Positions 31,679-41,119 of a stretch of 64,000 nt of DNA are shown here, one piece after another; position 1 is the first letter of the stretch, and the number at the start of each line of letters is the position of its first letter. Source of the stretch: Arcobacter arenosus (GTDB taxonomy: Bacteria; Campylobacterota; Campylobacteria; Campylobacterales; Arcobacteraceae); assembly GCF_005771535.1 (NCBI RefSeq), contig NZ_VANU01000001.1, positions 620,001 through 684,000 of the forward strand, read 5' to 3'. The position numbers and the translations under genes are program-made. Under the pieces are notes generated by a model. That model made no database searches, was not told where the DNA came from, and worked only from the letters and a program-made list of their open reading frames with translations.

Positions 31679-31992
31679 GTAAGAATGAAAGTGCAAAAGA
31701 AAATCAATTAGGGATATTTGAACATTTAAGTCTTATTCCTAAACTATTTGAAAAAATAGAATCTTTAGAGTTAGAGATAAAAGAGATTAAAAAAGAAGTT
31801 AAACATGAATATGATTTAACTAAAAGAAGTGATGTTTTAGAATATTTAGGTATCAGTAATAGCACACTTGAAAATATGATGAAAGATGGAAGGTTTAGGC
31901 AAGGCAAACACTTTATCAAAAACATTAAGGGAAATAAGTCTAAAATCAGTTTTATAGAAAGTGCGATTAAAGAGTATAAGGAAAAGAAATGA
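31675..31992 (+). CDS. Excisionase-like HTH protein
   Basis: A 105-residue protein. After a coiled coil (about 20-48), residues 50-100 look like a MerR/excisionase-type winged helix: LTKRSDVLEYLGISNSTLEN, MMKDGRFRQGKHFIKNI. It overlaps the integrase gene by 4 bases, the usual position for an Xis or recombination directionality factor. The direct role is inferred from this context. Confidence 0.75.
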   Translation: MSKNESAKENQLGIFEHLSLIPKLFEKIESLELEIKEIKKEVKHEYDLTKRSDVLEYLGISNSTLENMMKDGRFRQGKHFIKNIKGNKSKISFIESAIKEYKEKK

Positions 31993-33017
31993 AATTCTTT
32001 AATCGTAAAGGGATGCTTTATGTTCGCATAAATGGGGAGAGATTTTCCACAAAGCTAAAAGATACAAAAGCAAACCGAAAATTATTTGAGTCATATTGTA
32101 AAAATGATGAGTTCTTTATAAAATTTAATGTTGGTAAAAGTGTGCCTAAACTAATTGAATTGTGCGAAGAAGTCCTAAGAGAAAAAGAAAGCACTCTTAA
32201 AACTTCATCTTATCGTAGTTACGATAGTTTATATAATAGTAAAATTGTACCATATTTTAGCAAAATGTTAGTATCAGAAATCAAGCCTAGACATATTGAA
32301 GAATGGTATAAAACTTTTGATGATAGACAAAGTATAAATACTTGTGAAGCAATACTAAGACCATCTTTTGAGAAAGCACTTATTAGAGAGTTTATTACTT
32401 CAAGCCCATTGGTAATTAAGAAGCCATCAAGCACAACTGACTATTCAATTAATCCATTTAACTTATTAGAAATTCAAAAGCTAATAAAAAATGCTCCACC
32501 TATTTTAAAAAACTTAATTCCTATTTTGTTTTATACTGGTGCAAGACCAAACGAGATACTTAATCTTAAATGGGAAAATGTTAATTTAAATATTGGAGAT
32601 ATTTATATAACAGATTCTAAGACTAAATCAGGGATTAGGACTATTGATATGCTTAGTCAATGTGAAATCTATTTGAGAGAACAATTCAAGATAACTGGAA
32701 ATAGGGAGTATGTTTTTCTTAATACAAAAAACTTACCTTACTTATCAAGTGCAAATTTCAACTACTCTTGGGATAAACTCTTAAAAACTTGCAATCTTGA
32801 AAAAAGAGGAATATATCAATTAAGACATAGTTTCGCTTCAAATATGCTTTCTAATGGAGAGGATTTACTTTGGGTATCTCAAATGCTAGGACATAAAAAT
32901 CCAAGCATTACACTTAGTAGATATTCTAAATATATCAAGTCAAAAAGAGAAAGAAAAACTACTTTTTTAGATGATTTTAGCACAAAATCGACACACCAAG
33001 ACCTACAAGCACGATAA
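31989..33017 (+). CDS. Tyrosine-family phage integrase
   Basis: A 342-residue site-specific recombinase. Visible catalytic residues are Arg186 (TGARPNEIL), Lys213 (SKTKSGIR), Arg279 in YQLRHSFAS, His302 (LGHKNPS) and Tyr312 (LSRYSKY). The first His of the usual HxxR box is Tyr276. The N-terminal SAM-like core-binding domain covers about 50-145. It is last in the rightward operon, beside the right prophage end. Confidence 0.94.
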   Translation: MKFFNRKGMLYVRINGERFSTKLKDTKANRKLFESYCKNDEFFIKFNVGKSVPKLIELCEEVLREKESTLKTSSYRSYDSLYNSKIVPYFSKMLVSEIKPRHIEEWYKTFDDRQSINTCEAILRPSFEKALIREFITSSPLVIKKPSSTTDYSINPFNLLEIQKLIKNAPPILKNLIPILFYTGARPNEILNLKWENVNLNIGDIYITDSKTKSGIRTIDMLSQCEIYLREQFKITGNREYVFLNTKNLPYLSSANFNYSWDKLLKTCNLEKRGIYQLRHSFASNMLSNGEDLLWVSQMLGHKNPSITLSRYSKYIKSKRERKTTFLDDFSTKSTHQDLQAR

Positions 33018-33043
33018 TATGGGAATTGTTAATTAACGACAGT

Positions 33044-34048
33044 TTAATAAGATTGATTTATTTTTTGTTTTGGAGTTGTATTATACCATCTTCTGTATGC
33101 CCTAAAAAAAGAACTTGGTTCACTATATCCCAAAAAAATAGAGATTGTACCTAAGTCCATTTTTGTATTTTTAATATAATGATTTGCCAATTTTTGTCTT
33201 ATACTATCTAAAGCTTTTCTAAAAGTTTTTGATTCAGCTTTTAAATAGTTTTGGAGTGTTCTTGGAGAAAGATTAAGATTTTTTCCAATCAACTCAATGG
33301 TGATTTCATTTACTCCTATATTTTTTAATATCTCTTTTTCTACTTTGAAATACCATGACTCTTGTTTTTGTTCATCTAAAATTTTATTTGCTTGATTTTC
33401 AAAATATTCTAACATAGAAGAGTTTGAGTTTTTTACAGGGATATTAAGTCTATCTTTTTTAAAAAAAATTGCATTTTCTTGTTTTTCAAAACTTATATTA
33501 TTTCCAAAAATCTTTATATATTCTTCTAGATTTTCTTCTGCTTTTTGAGAAAAACAAGTATAGTCAGGGAACACCTTTTCTCCTAATATTTGTGAAAGAA
33601 TTGAAACAATAGATGATAGATGTACCTGAGCATGAAAATTTGGAACTGGAATCATTGGGTTTTCATTTATATAAATAGCCAATTTGTAATATGTTCCATC
33701 ATCATTGAAATAAAACTTGAAATGTCCACTTATTAGTTTTTGATAAGTGTTGAATTTTTCAATTATCTGTTTTAGATTTTTTGTATTTAAAAGTAAGTAA
33801 CCTAAAATCCCTAAAGATTGATATGAAGTTGCTTGACCTATATGCAAAGCTAAATATGGATTATTTGATTTTTTAGCACAATATCTAAAAATTGATGATA
33901 ATTTTTTACTATCAATTTTATTTTCATGACAAGAGATAACTTCAGAGGGAATATCAGCTAATTGTAACATCTCATCAACTTTTATAGATGTTATTTTTTC
34001 TAAAGATTTTAATACATAATGAAAAGTTAAACTTGATATTTCTGCCAT
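33044..34048 (-). CDS. AraC-family regulator with N-terminal ligand domain
   Basis: A 334-residue regulator. The N-terminal part (about 15-195) is of the arabinose-binding-like type seen in OruR/ArgR-type regulators (NPYLALHIGQATSYQSLGIL, GYLLLNTKNL). The C-terminal double HTH (about 235-330) has GKNLNLSPRTLQNYLKAESK and ISIFLGYSEPSSFFRAYRRW. It is divergent from cowN with about 104 bases between, so it may regulate that gene. Its 3' end abuts the prophage. Confidence 0.9.
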   Translation of the reverse strand: MAEISSLTFHYVLKSLEKITSIKVDEMLQLADIPSEVISCHENKIDSKKLSSIFRYCAKKSNNPYLALHIGQATSYQSLGILGYLLLNTKNLKQIIEKFNTYQKLISGHFKFYFNDDGTYYKLAIYINENPMIPVPNFHAQVHLSSIVSILSQILGEKVFPDYTCFSQKAEENLEEYIKIFGNNISFEKQENAIFFKKDRLNIPVKNSNSSMLEYFENQANKILDEQKQESWYFKVEKEILKNIGVNEITIELIGKNLNLSPRTLQNYLKAESKTFRKALDSIRQKLANHYIKNTKMDLGTISIFLGYSEPSSFFRAYRRWYNTTPKQKINQSY

Positions 34049-34152
34049 ATTTCCTACAATTTTCGTAAAATGTCACTAATTATTCATATTGTAACATAGT
34101 AAATAGACAAGCTTAAATATATAATTGTATATAAATACAACAAGGAGAGTCT

Positions 34153-34467
34153 ATGACAAATAATGAAATAAGAGTTGATGAAAGCTATATAAGTTTTAAA
34201 AATATAGATTGTTTTGAAAATGCTTGTGTAGTTATAGATAATATGTTAAGGGTTTTAGAAAATCCAAAAAACATGAATATTTATTGGAAAAAAGTTGTTC
34301 CGATGATTCCAAAAGCCTATTATACTAGAAATCCAAAAGATGATGAAAAAGAGGCCTTACTTTATTTGGTTTGTTCTAATAGTTTTTATTTAGATGAATT
34401 GTTTGAAAAAGCTGAAGATGAGAAAGGATTAAATGCACTTAACAAATGTGAACAGGAGTGTTGTTAA
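34153..34467 (+). CDS. cowN: CowN-like nitrogenase CO-protection protein
   Basis: A 104-residue protein with the family pattern throughout: YISFKNIDCFENACVVIDNM, a WKK segment near residue 45, SFYLDELFEKAEDEKG and the C-terminal CEQECC. CowN sustains nitrogenase activity in the presence of carbon monoxide in Rhodospirillum and other diazotrophs. No nif gene lies in this window, so the host is inferred to carry nitrogenase elsewhere. AAGGAG precedes the start. Confidence 0.85.
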   Translation: MTNNEIRVDESYISFKNIDCFENACVVIDNMLRVLENPKNMNIYWKKVVPMIPKAYYTRNPKDDEKEALLYLVCSNSFYLDELFEKAEDEKGLNALNKCEQECC

Positions 34468-34489
34468 TATCAAATTAATAACACTTTTT
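34458..34489. terminator. Bidirectional terminator between cowN and the GGDEF gene
   Basis: GTGTTGTTAAT (34458) pairs with ATTAATAACAC (34474-34484) over 11 bp with one G-U, followed by TTTTT. The two genes converge here, and both stop codons lie in or beside the stem. Confidence 0.75.
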
Positions 34490-37472
34490 AAATATCTATA
34501 ATAACTTTATTTCGTCCTTGGGCTTTTGCATCATAAACTGCTTTATCAGCTCTTTTTACTGTTGTATAGATATTTTCATTTTCTTTATGAATAGTTGCTC
34601 CCATAGAACAAGTTATATTACCAACTTGAGGGAAAGAAACTGTTTCTATAAGACTTCTTAATTTCTCTAAGGTTGGGAATAGGTCTTTTTTTCTTTTTAA
34701 TTTTAATATTAAAATAAACTCTTCTCCACCCCATCTAATTAAAATATCAGATTCTCTAGAATATTTATCTATTGTTTCAACAAATTTAATTAAAACCTCA
34801 TCTCCAATATCATGTCCATATCTATCATTTACTTTTTTAAAGTAATCAATATCTAAAAAAGCTAAGGCAAGTAAACCATCCTTTTCATATCTTTGTAAAA
34901 GTAGTTTATAATTTTTTTCAAAATATTCTCTATTATAAGCACCTGTTAACTTATCATGGACAACTTTTTCTTCAAGGGCAATTTGTTCAATCATTGTTTG
35001 AGTAATATCAGTAAAACTCACAATTAAAAGATTTTCATCAAATTTATTTACATTTACAAAAAAGGCATGAACTTCAAAGTGTTTACTTAACATAGATACA
35101 ACTTTTTTATTGTCAGGCAATTTTTCAATTTGATCAATCCACTTTTTAGAACCTCCAATTTTTCCTATATGGAAAAACTTCTCATTTTCTAAAAATCTTT
35201 CACAGATACAATTATAATTTTCATGGAAACTTTTTAAATCATTAAAGCCAAAGAAATCAAAAAACTTTTTATTTGCATATGATATTTTTTCACCATTACT
35301 TAATATTATTATATTCTCTTGAGCATCAACAAATTTTTCAAGATTTGCAATAAGGTTCTCATGTTCAGAGATATCAATTAAATAACCAATAAAGTACTCT
35401 ATTTCACCATAACTATTTTTTTCTGTAACTGTATAATCCAATATCCATTTTGTTTTCCCCTCTTTTGTAATAACCTTATATGGAGAATGCTTAAAAAACT
35501 CTTTTTTATTATTAACTGAAGATTCAACTTCAGATTTAACCTTTTTGAAATCATCTTCATGAATACAAGTAGCGTATTTAATTTTATTAGATAAAAACTC
35601 TTCTTTTGAGTACCCTAAAAGATTTTTAACATTAGAAGACACATACTCAGTTGACCAATTTTCATCATTTTTCCATTTAAATAAAACAGAATCACCTTTT
35701 TCAAATAAAGATAATAAAGACTTTTGTTTTTTATTTATATTATTAATCTCTTTTTCTTTATTTTTTAATACACTTATATCCCTTTGTGAAGCATAAAGAT
35801 AGGTTTCTCCCTCAATTTCAATACCCTTAGCAGTGATTTGAACATCAAAAATAGAACCATCTTTCCTTCTATGTTTTGTTTCAAAGGTATCAGGTTTTTT
35901 TATTAAGTTTTCTGTTTTACTTAGTATATCATCATATGAAAGTCCCACATCCCAATCAAAAACACTAAGTTCTTCTAACTCTTCACTTGTATAACCAAGA
36001 TTTTGGGCAAAAGTTTCAGAGAATTCTATTAATCTTCCTTTTGCATCAATAATATGGATACCATCTGAAGAGAGTTCTAATATATTTCTATATTTATTTC
36101 GTTCATAATCTAAAATCTCTAATATTCTATTGTGTTCAGAAATATCTCTAACGGAAGAATAAATTACTTTTTTCCCATCAATATCAAATAGATTTATACT
36201 TATTTCTGCATCGTAGGTAAAACCATTTCTTTTTGTAAATATTCTATTAAAAGTTTTAGGTTCTTCATCTAAAGTTTCAGCCATTTTTTTAAAGTCTTCT
36301 AAAGACATATTTTTATCCCAATGGCTTATATTTAAAGTTTTCATAGTATCCATTGAATAACCTAATTTCTTTGATGCTTTTAAAGAACAATCAATTAAAT
36401 TACCATCTAAATCTAATATAAAAACCTCTTCACTTGAATATCTAAGCATAGATCTAAATAATCTTCCCTTTGAACTTATAATAAAAAAGATATAAACGAT
36501 TAATGCAAGAGTGAAAATCGATCCAAACATTATTACATATGCAAAAAACACAGAGTCTTTTATAACTAAGCCATTACTTCTAATTGTTAAAAAACCTATA
36601 TTTTCTTTTGTTAATTTATTAAATATTGGTATTACAGTAATAATTGAATTAAAAGAATCAACATATATAGAAGCAGGGGTTACGCCTATACCAATTTCCC
36701 TAATTTGATTTATTGTCTTTTTAGGAGGAAGAAGATTTACATAATCCTTTTTTGAAACCTCTTTTAATTTATCAACAATCTCTTTATCTAAATAAAAATC
36801 TTCATGTTGTGAACTTATATATCTAGTATTAGAGAAACTAAAAGTTTTTTTGTTAACTATTGATTTTTTGATAAAAAAATTACTTAAAACACCATATTCA
36901 TTTATTAATTTAGAAATAAGGGCATAGGCTCCAAATGAGATTTCAATACTTCCCACATGAATATCATCCCTAAAAATTGGATAAACAAATCTTAGTCCAT
37001 ATTGAACACGACCCTCTTCAAAAGAATCAATCTCTTTTTTGTTTTTATTAACATACTCAACAGTTGGTCTTATCCCTGTTAAATTATCTCCAAATTTTTG
37101 GGGTAAATGCATTCTTAAAAAACTTGTATTATCAGGAAGATGTATATGAACTTGTCTAATTCCTAAGAATTTATAATTATTATATCTTTCTTGTAACTCG
37201 TTATAAGTTACCTCTCTTATATAATCTTGCATATTTTTTGGTAATTTATCAAAATTATAAAGTCTATTTTGTATATTGCCTAAGTCTAAAAAGTTTTTTA
37301 ATATAACATAACTTAAATCTTTTTCATCATTATATACAGTATTATAAGCTTTAACATAGTCTTTTGTAACTTTTTCAAGATGTCGATTTTTATCATACTC
37401 AATATAAAAAAAAGTTAACCCTATAATTAAAATCGAAGATAGTACGAATAGAAACAAAAGCCTTATTTTCAT
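34488..37472 (-). CDS. Membrane PAS/GGDEF diguanylate cyclase
   Basis: About 994 residues from ATG 37472, which has AGGGGG upstream. Order: transmembrane helix (about 3-22), periplasmic sensor domain of Cache type (about 25-300), second transmembrane helix (about 307-330), four PAS-like domains (about 345-830) with linking helices, and a C-terminal GGDEF domain. The active motif is WGGEEF (about 914-919), preceded by RESD, a product-inhibition (I-site) motif. It should synthesise cyclic-di-GMP in response to an external small ligand. No EAL domain. Confidence 0.93.
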   Translation of the reverse strand: MKIRLLFLFVLSSILIIGLTFFYIEYDKNRHLEKVTKDYVKAYNTVYNDEKDLSYVILKNFLDLGNIQNRLYNFDKLPKNMQDYIREVTYNELQERYNNYKFLGIRQVHIHLPDNTSFLRMHLPQKFGDNLTGIRPTVEYVNKNKKEIDSFEEGRVQYGLRFVYPIFRDDIHVGSIEISFGAYALISKLINEYGVLSNFFIKKSIVNKKTFSFSNTRYISSQHEDFYLDKEIVDKLKEVSKKDYVNLLPPKKTINQIREIGIGVTPASIYVDSFNSIITVIPIFNKLTKENIGFLTIRSNGLVIKDSVFFAYVIMFGSIFTLALIVYIFFIISSKGRLFRSMLRYSSEEVFILDLDGNLIDCSLKASKKLGYSMDTMKTLNISHWDKNMSLEDFKKMAETLDEEPKTFNRIFTKRNGFTYDAEISINLFDIDGKKVIYSSVRDISEHNRILEILDYERNKYRNILELSSDGIHIIDAKGRLIEFSETFAQNLGYTSEELEELSVFDWDVGLSYDDILSKTENLIKKPDTFETKHRRKDGSIFDVQITAKGIEIEGETYLYASQRDISVLKNKEKEINNINKKQKSLLSLFEKGDSVLFKWKNDENWSTEYVSSNVKNLLGYSKEEFLSNKIKYATCIHEDDFKKVKSEVESSVNNKKEFFKHSPYKVITKEGKTKWILDYTVTEKNSYGEIEYFIGYLIDISEHENLIANLEKFVDAQENIIILSNGEKISYANKKFFDFFGFNDLKSFHENYNCICERFLENEKFFHIGKIGGSKKWIDQIEKLPDNKKVVSMLSKHFEVHAFFVNVNKFDENLLIVSFTDITQTMIEQIALEEKVVHDKLTGAYNREYFEKNYKLLLQRYEKDGLLALAFLDIDYFKKVNDRYGHDIGDEVLIKFVETIDKYSRESDILIRWGGEEFILILKLKRKKDLFPTLEKLRSLIETVSFPQVGNITCSMGATIHKENENIYTTVKRADKAVYDAKAQGRNKVIIDI

Positions 37473-37590
37473 TGTACTTTGATTTCCCCCTTTTTGAAAA
37501 TAGAACAAAACTATATTGAAATTTGTGTTTTATAAGTGTTGCGATTATACCATATTAACAAGTACGACAACTTAAGAAAGCAATTGTTTA

Positions 37591-40578
37591 TTACTTTCTT
37601 AAATATTGTAAAGTTGCAGAAATAATATCATCATCATCTTTACTTGAAGACTTTATAGTTTCTTTTGTATCATCTGATTTTGTTAAAGTGATATTCATTT
37701 CATAAGAACTAATTGTCTTAATTCCTTTAGAAATTGCAAGAATTTTTATAATAATAAGTTCCAAGAATTGTTTTGTTGGGATGTCAGGTTTACCAAATCT
37801 ATCCTCCATCTCCTCTTCTATAACATAAACTTCATCTTTATCTTTACATTTTGAAAGTCTTCTATAAAGTTCAAGTCTTACTCTATCTTCAACTATATAA
37901 TCACTTGAAATATAAGCTGAGATTGCTAATTTGATATCTACAGATTCAGATTCTTCTTTTTTATCCCCACTTAGAGTTGCCAGTGCATCTTCAAGCATTT
38001 TTAAATATAAACCATATCCAATTTGTTTGATATGTCCACTTTGTGCTTCACCAATAATATTTCCACCACCTCTGATTTCTAAGTCTTGATGGGCTAAAGC
38101 TGTACCACTTCCTAAATATGAGTTTGATTCAAGAGCAACTAATCTTTTGATTGCATCATCTGTAATTTTTTTCTTATCTTCAACCACGTAGTAACAAAAT
38201 CCCTCTTTATTACTTCTACCAACTCTTCCTCTTAACTGATGTAAATCTGCAATACCAAATCTATCAGCACCATCAATAATAATTGAGTTTGCATTTGGTA
38301 AATGAAGTCCAGATTCAACAATAGATGTTGCAAGTAAGATATCGAACTCTTTATTTTCAAATCTTTCTATTAGTTTTTCTGCATCTGCTGGTTTAATTTT
38401 TGAGTGAATAATCTCTATTTTAATATTGGGAACAATTTCTTCAATATCAGCTTTTTTAGCTTCAATTGAAGCAATGTTATTATGAACATAAAAAAGTTGA
38501 CCACCTCTTCTTTTTTCCCTTAAAACTATCTCTTTGATTAATTTTTCACTATACTCTTTTACATAGGTTCTAACCCCTAGTCTTTCACTTGGAGGAGTAA
38601 GTAATGAACTCATCCCTTTTAGTTTTGAAAGTGCTAAATTTAGTGTTCTAGGAATTGGAGTAGCTGACATTGAGAAAATATGCACATCTTCTCTTAATTG
38701 TTTTAATTTCTCTTTTTGTTTTACACCAAATTTATGCTCTTCATCAATAATAACAAGGGCCAAATCTTTTGTTTTTACACTTAAAAGTGAGTGGGTTCCA
38801 ATAACCACTTGAATATCACCGTTTTCAAGTGATTTCTTAACTTCATTCTTTTCTTTTGTAGTTGATTTACCATCAAGTTTAGCAACTTTTATACCAAACT
38901 CATCAAATCTTTTTTTAATACCATGATAGTGTTGAGATGCAAGTAGTGTTGTAGGGCAAACAAAAAGTGTCTGATGTCCATCTAATACAACTGCTAACAT
39001 TGCATTCATTGCAACTTCAGTTTTACCAAATCCAACATCTCCAGAAAGAAGTCTATCCATAACTCTACCTGAATTTAAATCATCAAAAATCTCTTTAACA
39101 CTTCTTTTTTGATCTTTTGTGTAATCAAAACCTGCTTTTTTTGCAAAGTCTGTTAAAAGCTGTTTGTTTGTGTTGATTTTAATACCATTTACAAGTTCTC
39201 TAGCAGCTGCTATTTTTATAATATCATTTGCAATTGCAAAAAGTCTATCTTTTACTTTCTCTTTTAGTTTGGCAAAACTTCCCTTACCTAACTTATCAAC
39301 AACAGCATAAGAACTACCATCAGCTACATATCTGTCAATTAAATCAATGTTTTCAACGGGAAGTAAAAGTTTATCATCACCGGCATACATTACAACTACA
39401 AAATCTCTTTTTGCACCCATAACTACAACTGGCTCAATCCCTTTGTATTGTCCAATACCATGTTTTTCATGAACTACAAAATCTCCATTTTGTAACTCAT
39501 CAAGAACAAGCCTTACTTTTTTCTTTCTTCTTTTTTTAATCTCTTTATTTAATGAAATAATCACTTCATCATTTGAAACTAAATTTATAATTGAGTTATT
39601 AAATACATAGTTTATTTTTTCATTTGAAAGTTCTAAATCAAAGGATTTTACTTTAGCCTCAGAAGATGAAATAATAGTTACTTTTTTGCCCTCATGGAAG
39701 CTTAAAAACTCTTTTATATTTGCAGGGGCTATCTCTTGATAATCTTTTGAATATGTAATTTGAGGGATTGTTAAAAACTTGTCTTTGTTTAATCTTTTAT
39801 CTTCAAAAACATAAACCTCATCAAGTTCATCCAAGGCTTCATGGGTAATAAAAGAGTTTAGTTTTTGTGGTAAATACTCACCTAAATCTCCTAAATACCA
39901 AAAACCTAAAGAGTGAATATCTTTAATAAAAGCATCAGATTCAACTAATTCTATTTGCTCATTTATATCTTCTAAGGTTTCTTCATCTAAAGCTAAAAAT
40001 GCAGGGGTTATTTTAAAAGATTCAATCTCATCTTTTGAAGATTTTTGATCTTCAATATCAAACTCTCTAATTGATTCAACTTCATCATCAAATAAAGATA
40101 CTCTAAACCCTTTTTCACTACCAAGGGGGCAAATATCAAGGATATCACCTCTAATTGAAACTTCTGCTTCAGAGGTTACAATATCAACAAAATAGTATCC
40201 CCAGTTATGAAGTTTATCTTTTAAATCTTCTAGTTTTAATGTATCAGCAAATGAGATTTCAAAGGAATCAAAACAAGTATCTTTTGGCATAGGGAAAGAT
40301 ACAGTTCTAATTGGTGAGATTAAAATTTTATTCTCTTTTTTATAAGAATAATAATCGTTTAAAGTTTTAGTAATACCTTGTAATTCTTCACTAAAAGAGA
40401 GTAAATCATCACCAAAATTTGCCCTAAAATCAGATAATACAAAAGATTCAAAACCTAAAAATGAAACTATATCATTAGCAATTTGTGCTTGTTTATCATC
40501 ATTTACAATTAAAAGCTGGCAAGATTTTAACTCTTTATTATCTTTTAAACCCTTTAGAAATTCATAAATATTTTTCAA
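37591..40578 (-). CDS. mfd: Transcription-repair coupling factor Mfd
   Basis: A 995-residue protein, somewhat short compared with Escherichia coli (1148) as usual in Campylobacterota. N-terminal UvrB-like region (1-300), RNA polymerase interaction domain near 365-430 (NGDFVVHEKHGIGQYKGIEP), translocase domains with Walker A GDVGFGKT (513-520) and DEEH (605-608), and C-terminal UvrA-binding region. It removes stalled RNA polymerase and recruits UvrA. Confidence 0.97.
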   Translation of the reverse strand: MKNIYEFLKGLKDNKELKSCQLLIVNDDKQAQIANDIVSFLGFESFVLSDFRANFGDDLLSFSEELQGITKTLNDYYSYKKENKILISPIRTVSFPMPKDTCFDSFEISFADTLKLEDLKDKLHNWGYYFVDIVTSEAEVSIRGDILDICPLGSEKGFRVSLFDDEVESIREFDIEDQKSSKDEIESFKITPAFLALDEETLEDINEQIELVESDAFIKDIHSLGFWYLGDLGEYLPQKLNSFITHEALDELDEVYVFEDKRLNKDKFLTIPQITYSKDYQEIAPANIKEFLSFHEGKKVTIISSSEAKVKSFDLELSNEKINYVFNNSIINLVSNDEVIISLNKEIKKRRKKKVRLVLDELQNGDFVVHEKHGIGQYKGIEPVVVMGAKRDFVVVMYAGDDKLLLPVENIDLIDRYVADGSSYAVVDKLGKGSFAKLKEKVKDRLFAIANDIIKIAAARELVNGIKINTNKQLLTDFAKKAGFDYTKDQKRSVKEIFDDLNSGRVMDRLLSGDVGFGKTEVAMNAMLAVVLDGHQTLFVCPTTLLASQHYHGIKKRFDEFGIKVAKLDGKSTTKEKNEVKKSLENGDIQVVIGTHSLLSVKTKDLALVIIDEEHKFGVKQKEKLKQLREDVHIFSMSATPIPRTLNLALSKLKGMSSLLTPPSERLGVRTYVKEYSEKLIKEIVLREKRRGGQLFYVHNNIASIEAKKADIEEIVPNIKIEIIHSKIKPADAEKLIERFENKEFDILLATSIVESGLHLPNANSIIIDGADRFGIADLHQLRGRVGRSNKEGFCYYVVEDKKKITDDAIKRLVALESNSYLGSGTALAHQDLEIRGGGNIIGEAQSGHIKQIGYGLYLKMLEDALATLSGDKKEESESVDIKLAISAYISSDYIVEDRVRLELYRRLSKCKDKDEVYVIEEEMEDRFGKPDIPTKQFLELIIIKILAISKGIKTISSYEMNITLTKSDDTKETIKSSSKDDDDIISATLQYLRK

Positions 40579-40580
40579 TA

Positions 40581-40889
40581 CTACTCTTTTACTAGTTCAA
40601 ACTCATTTGTATTTTTATCAAAATAATAAGCTGGATATGGTGTTTCATTAAGTAAAAAAACCATATTTGCACTACCTTTAAACTCTTGTTTTCTAAGACC
40701 TTCTTTAAAAACCTCTAAAATATAAGCCTTTGTTGAAAATGTAGTTGTTGAAGATTTTGCAGTATAAACGAAATCTTCCCCCTCAACTGTTTTAAATCCT
40801 TCTCTTTTTAAATGTTTTTCAAATCTTTGTTTATCTTCTAAACCTGAGATATCCAATAAAACAAGTAATTCTATTCCATTATCTTCCAT
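40581..40889 (-). CDS. Conserved small protein upstream of mfd (102 aa)
   Basis: Starts MEDNGIELLVLLDISGLEDK and ends with YPAYYFDKNTNEFELVKE. Two bases separate it from mfd, so the two are probably cotranscribed. A ferredoxin-like alpha/beta fold seems likely from the pattern. No function recognised. Confidence 0.75.
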   Translation of the reverse strand: MEDNGIELLVLLDISGLEDKQRFEKHLKREGFKTVEGEDFVYTAKSSTTTFSTKAYILEVFKEGLRKQEFKGSANMVFLLNETPYPAYYFDKNTNEFELVKE

Positions 40890-41119
40890 AATATTTTTTC
40901 CTTAAACAATAACTGTATAAATCAATATAATAAAGCCATCAATGACTATTGGTATTTATTAAAAGCGTATTGTATTTAAATAAGGTTTAATTTGGGGTTT
41001 ATCATTTAATTAAGCAAAAAAAGAGATTAAGTAGTTAATACTAATTAAATATAAACTTGTCAGCATTTTGCCAGATTCATCTGTTAAAGTTTCAATATAA
41101 CTTAAAAATAGGAGTGATT
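40890..41119. other. Intergenic region upstream of tctC
   Basis: No gene. It contains divergent promoters for the mfd operon (leftward) and for tctC, the latter with the shared 19-bp box at 41057-41075 and the -10 element TAAAGT at 41085-41090. Confidence 0.6.
41057..41075 (+). promoter_or_regulatory. Shared Tct regulatory box, tctC promoter
   Basis: TTGTCAGCATTTTGCCAGA, gene orientation. The -10 element TAAAGT begins 9 bases after the box. The box occupies the -35 position, as expected for a class II activator. One of seven such sites in the window. Confidence 0.75.

Larger units (their letters stand above)
1..33040. mobile_element. Temperate siphophage prophage (right-hand part; left end outside window)
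   Basis: The span holds every module of a lambda/HK97-type temperate phage: tail, head, terminase, replication, LexA-type repressor, recombination, excisionase-like gene and tyrosine integrase. Structural and replication genes run leftward and recombination/integration genes run rightward, with the repressor between them. Downstream of the integrase (stop at 33017) host-like genes begin with an AraC regulator whose stop is at 33044, so the right attachment site should lie within about 33018-33060. The left end is not in the window because the tail fibre gene is cut at position 1. Structural frames are open, so the element looks intact. Confidence 0.96.
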
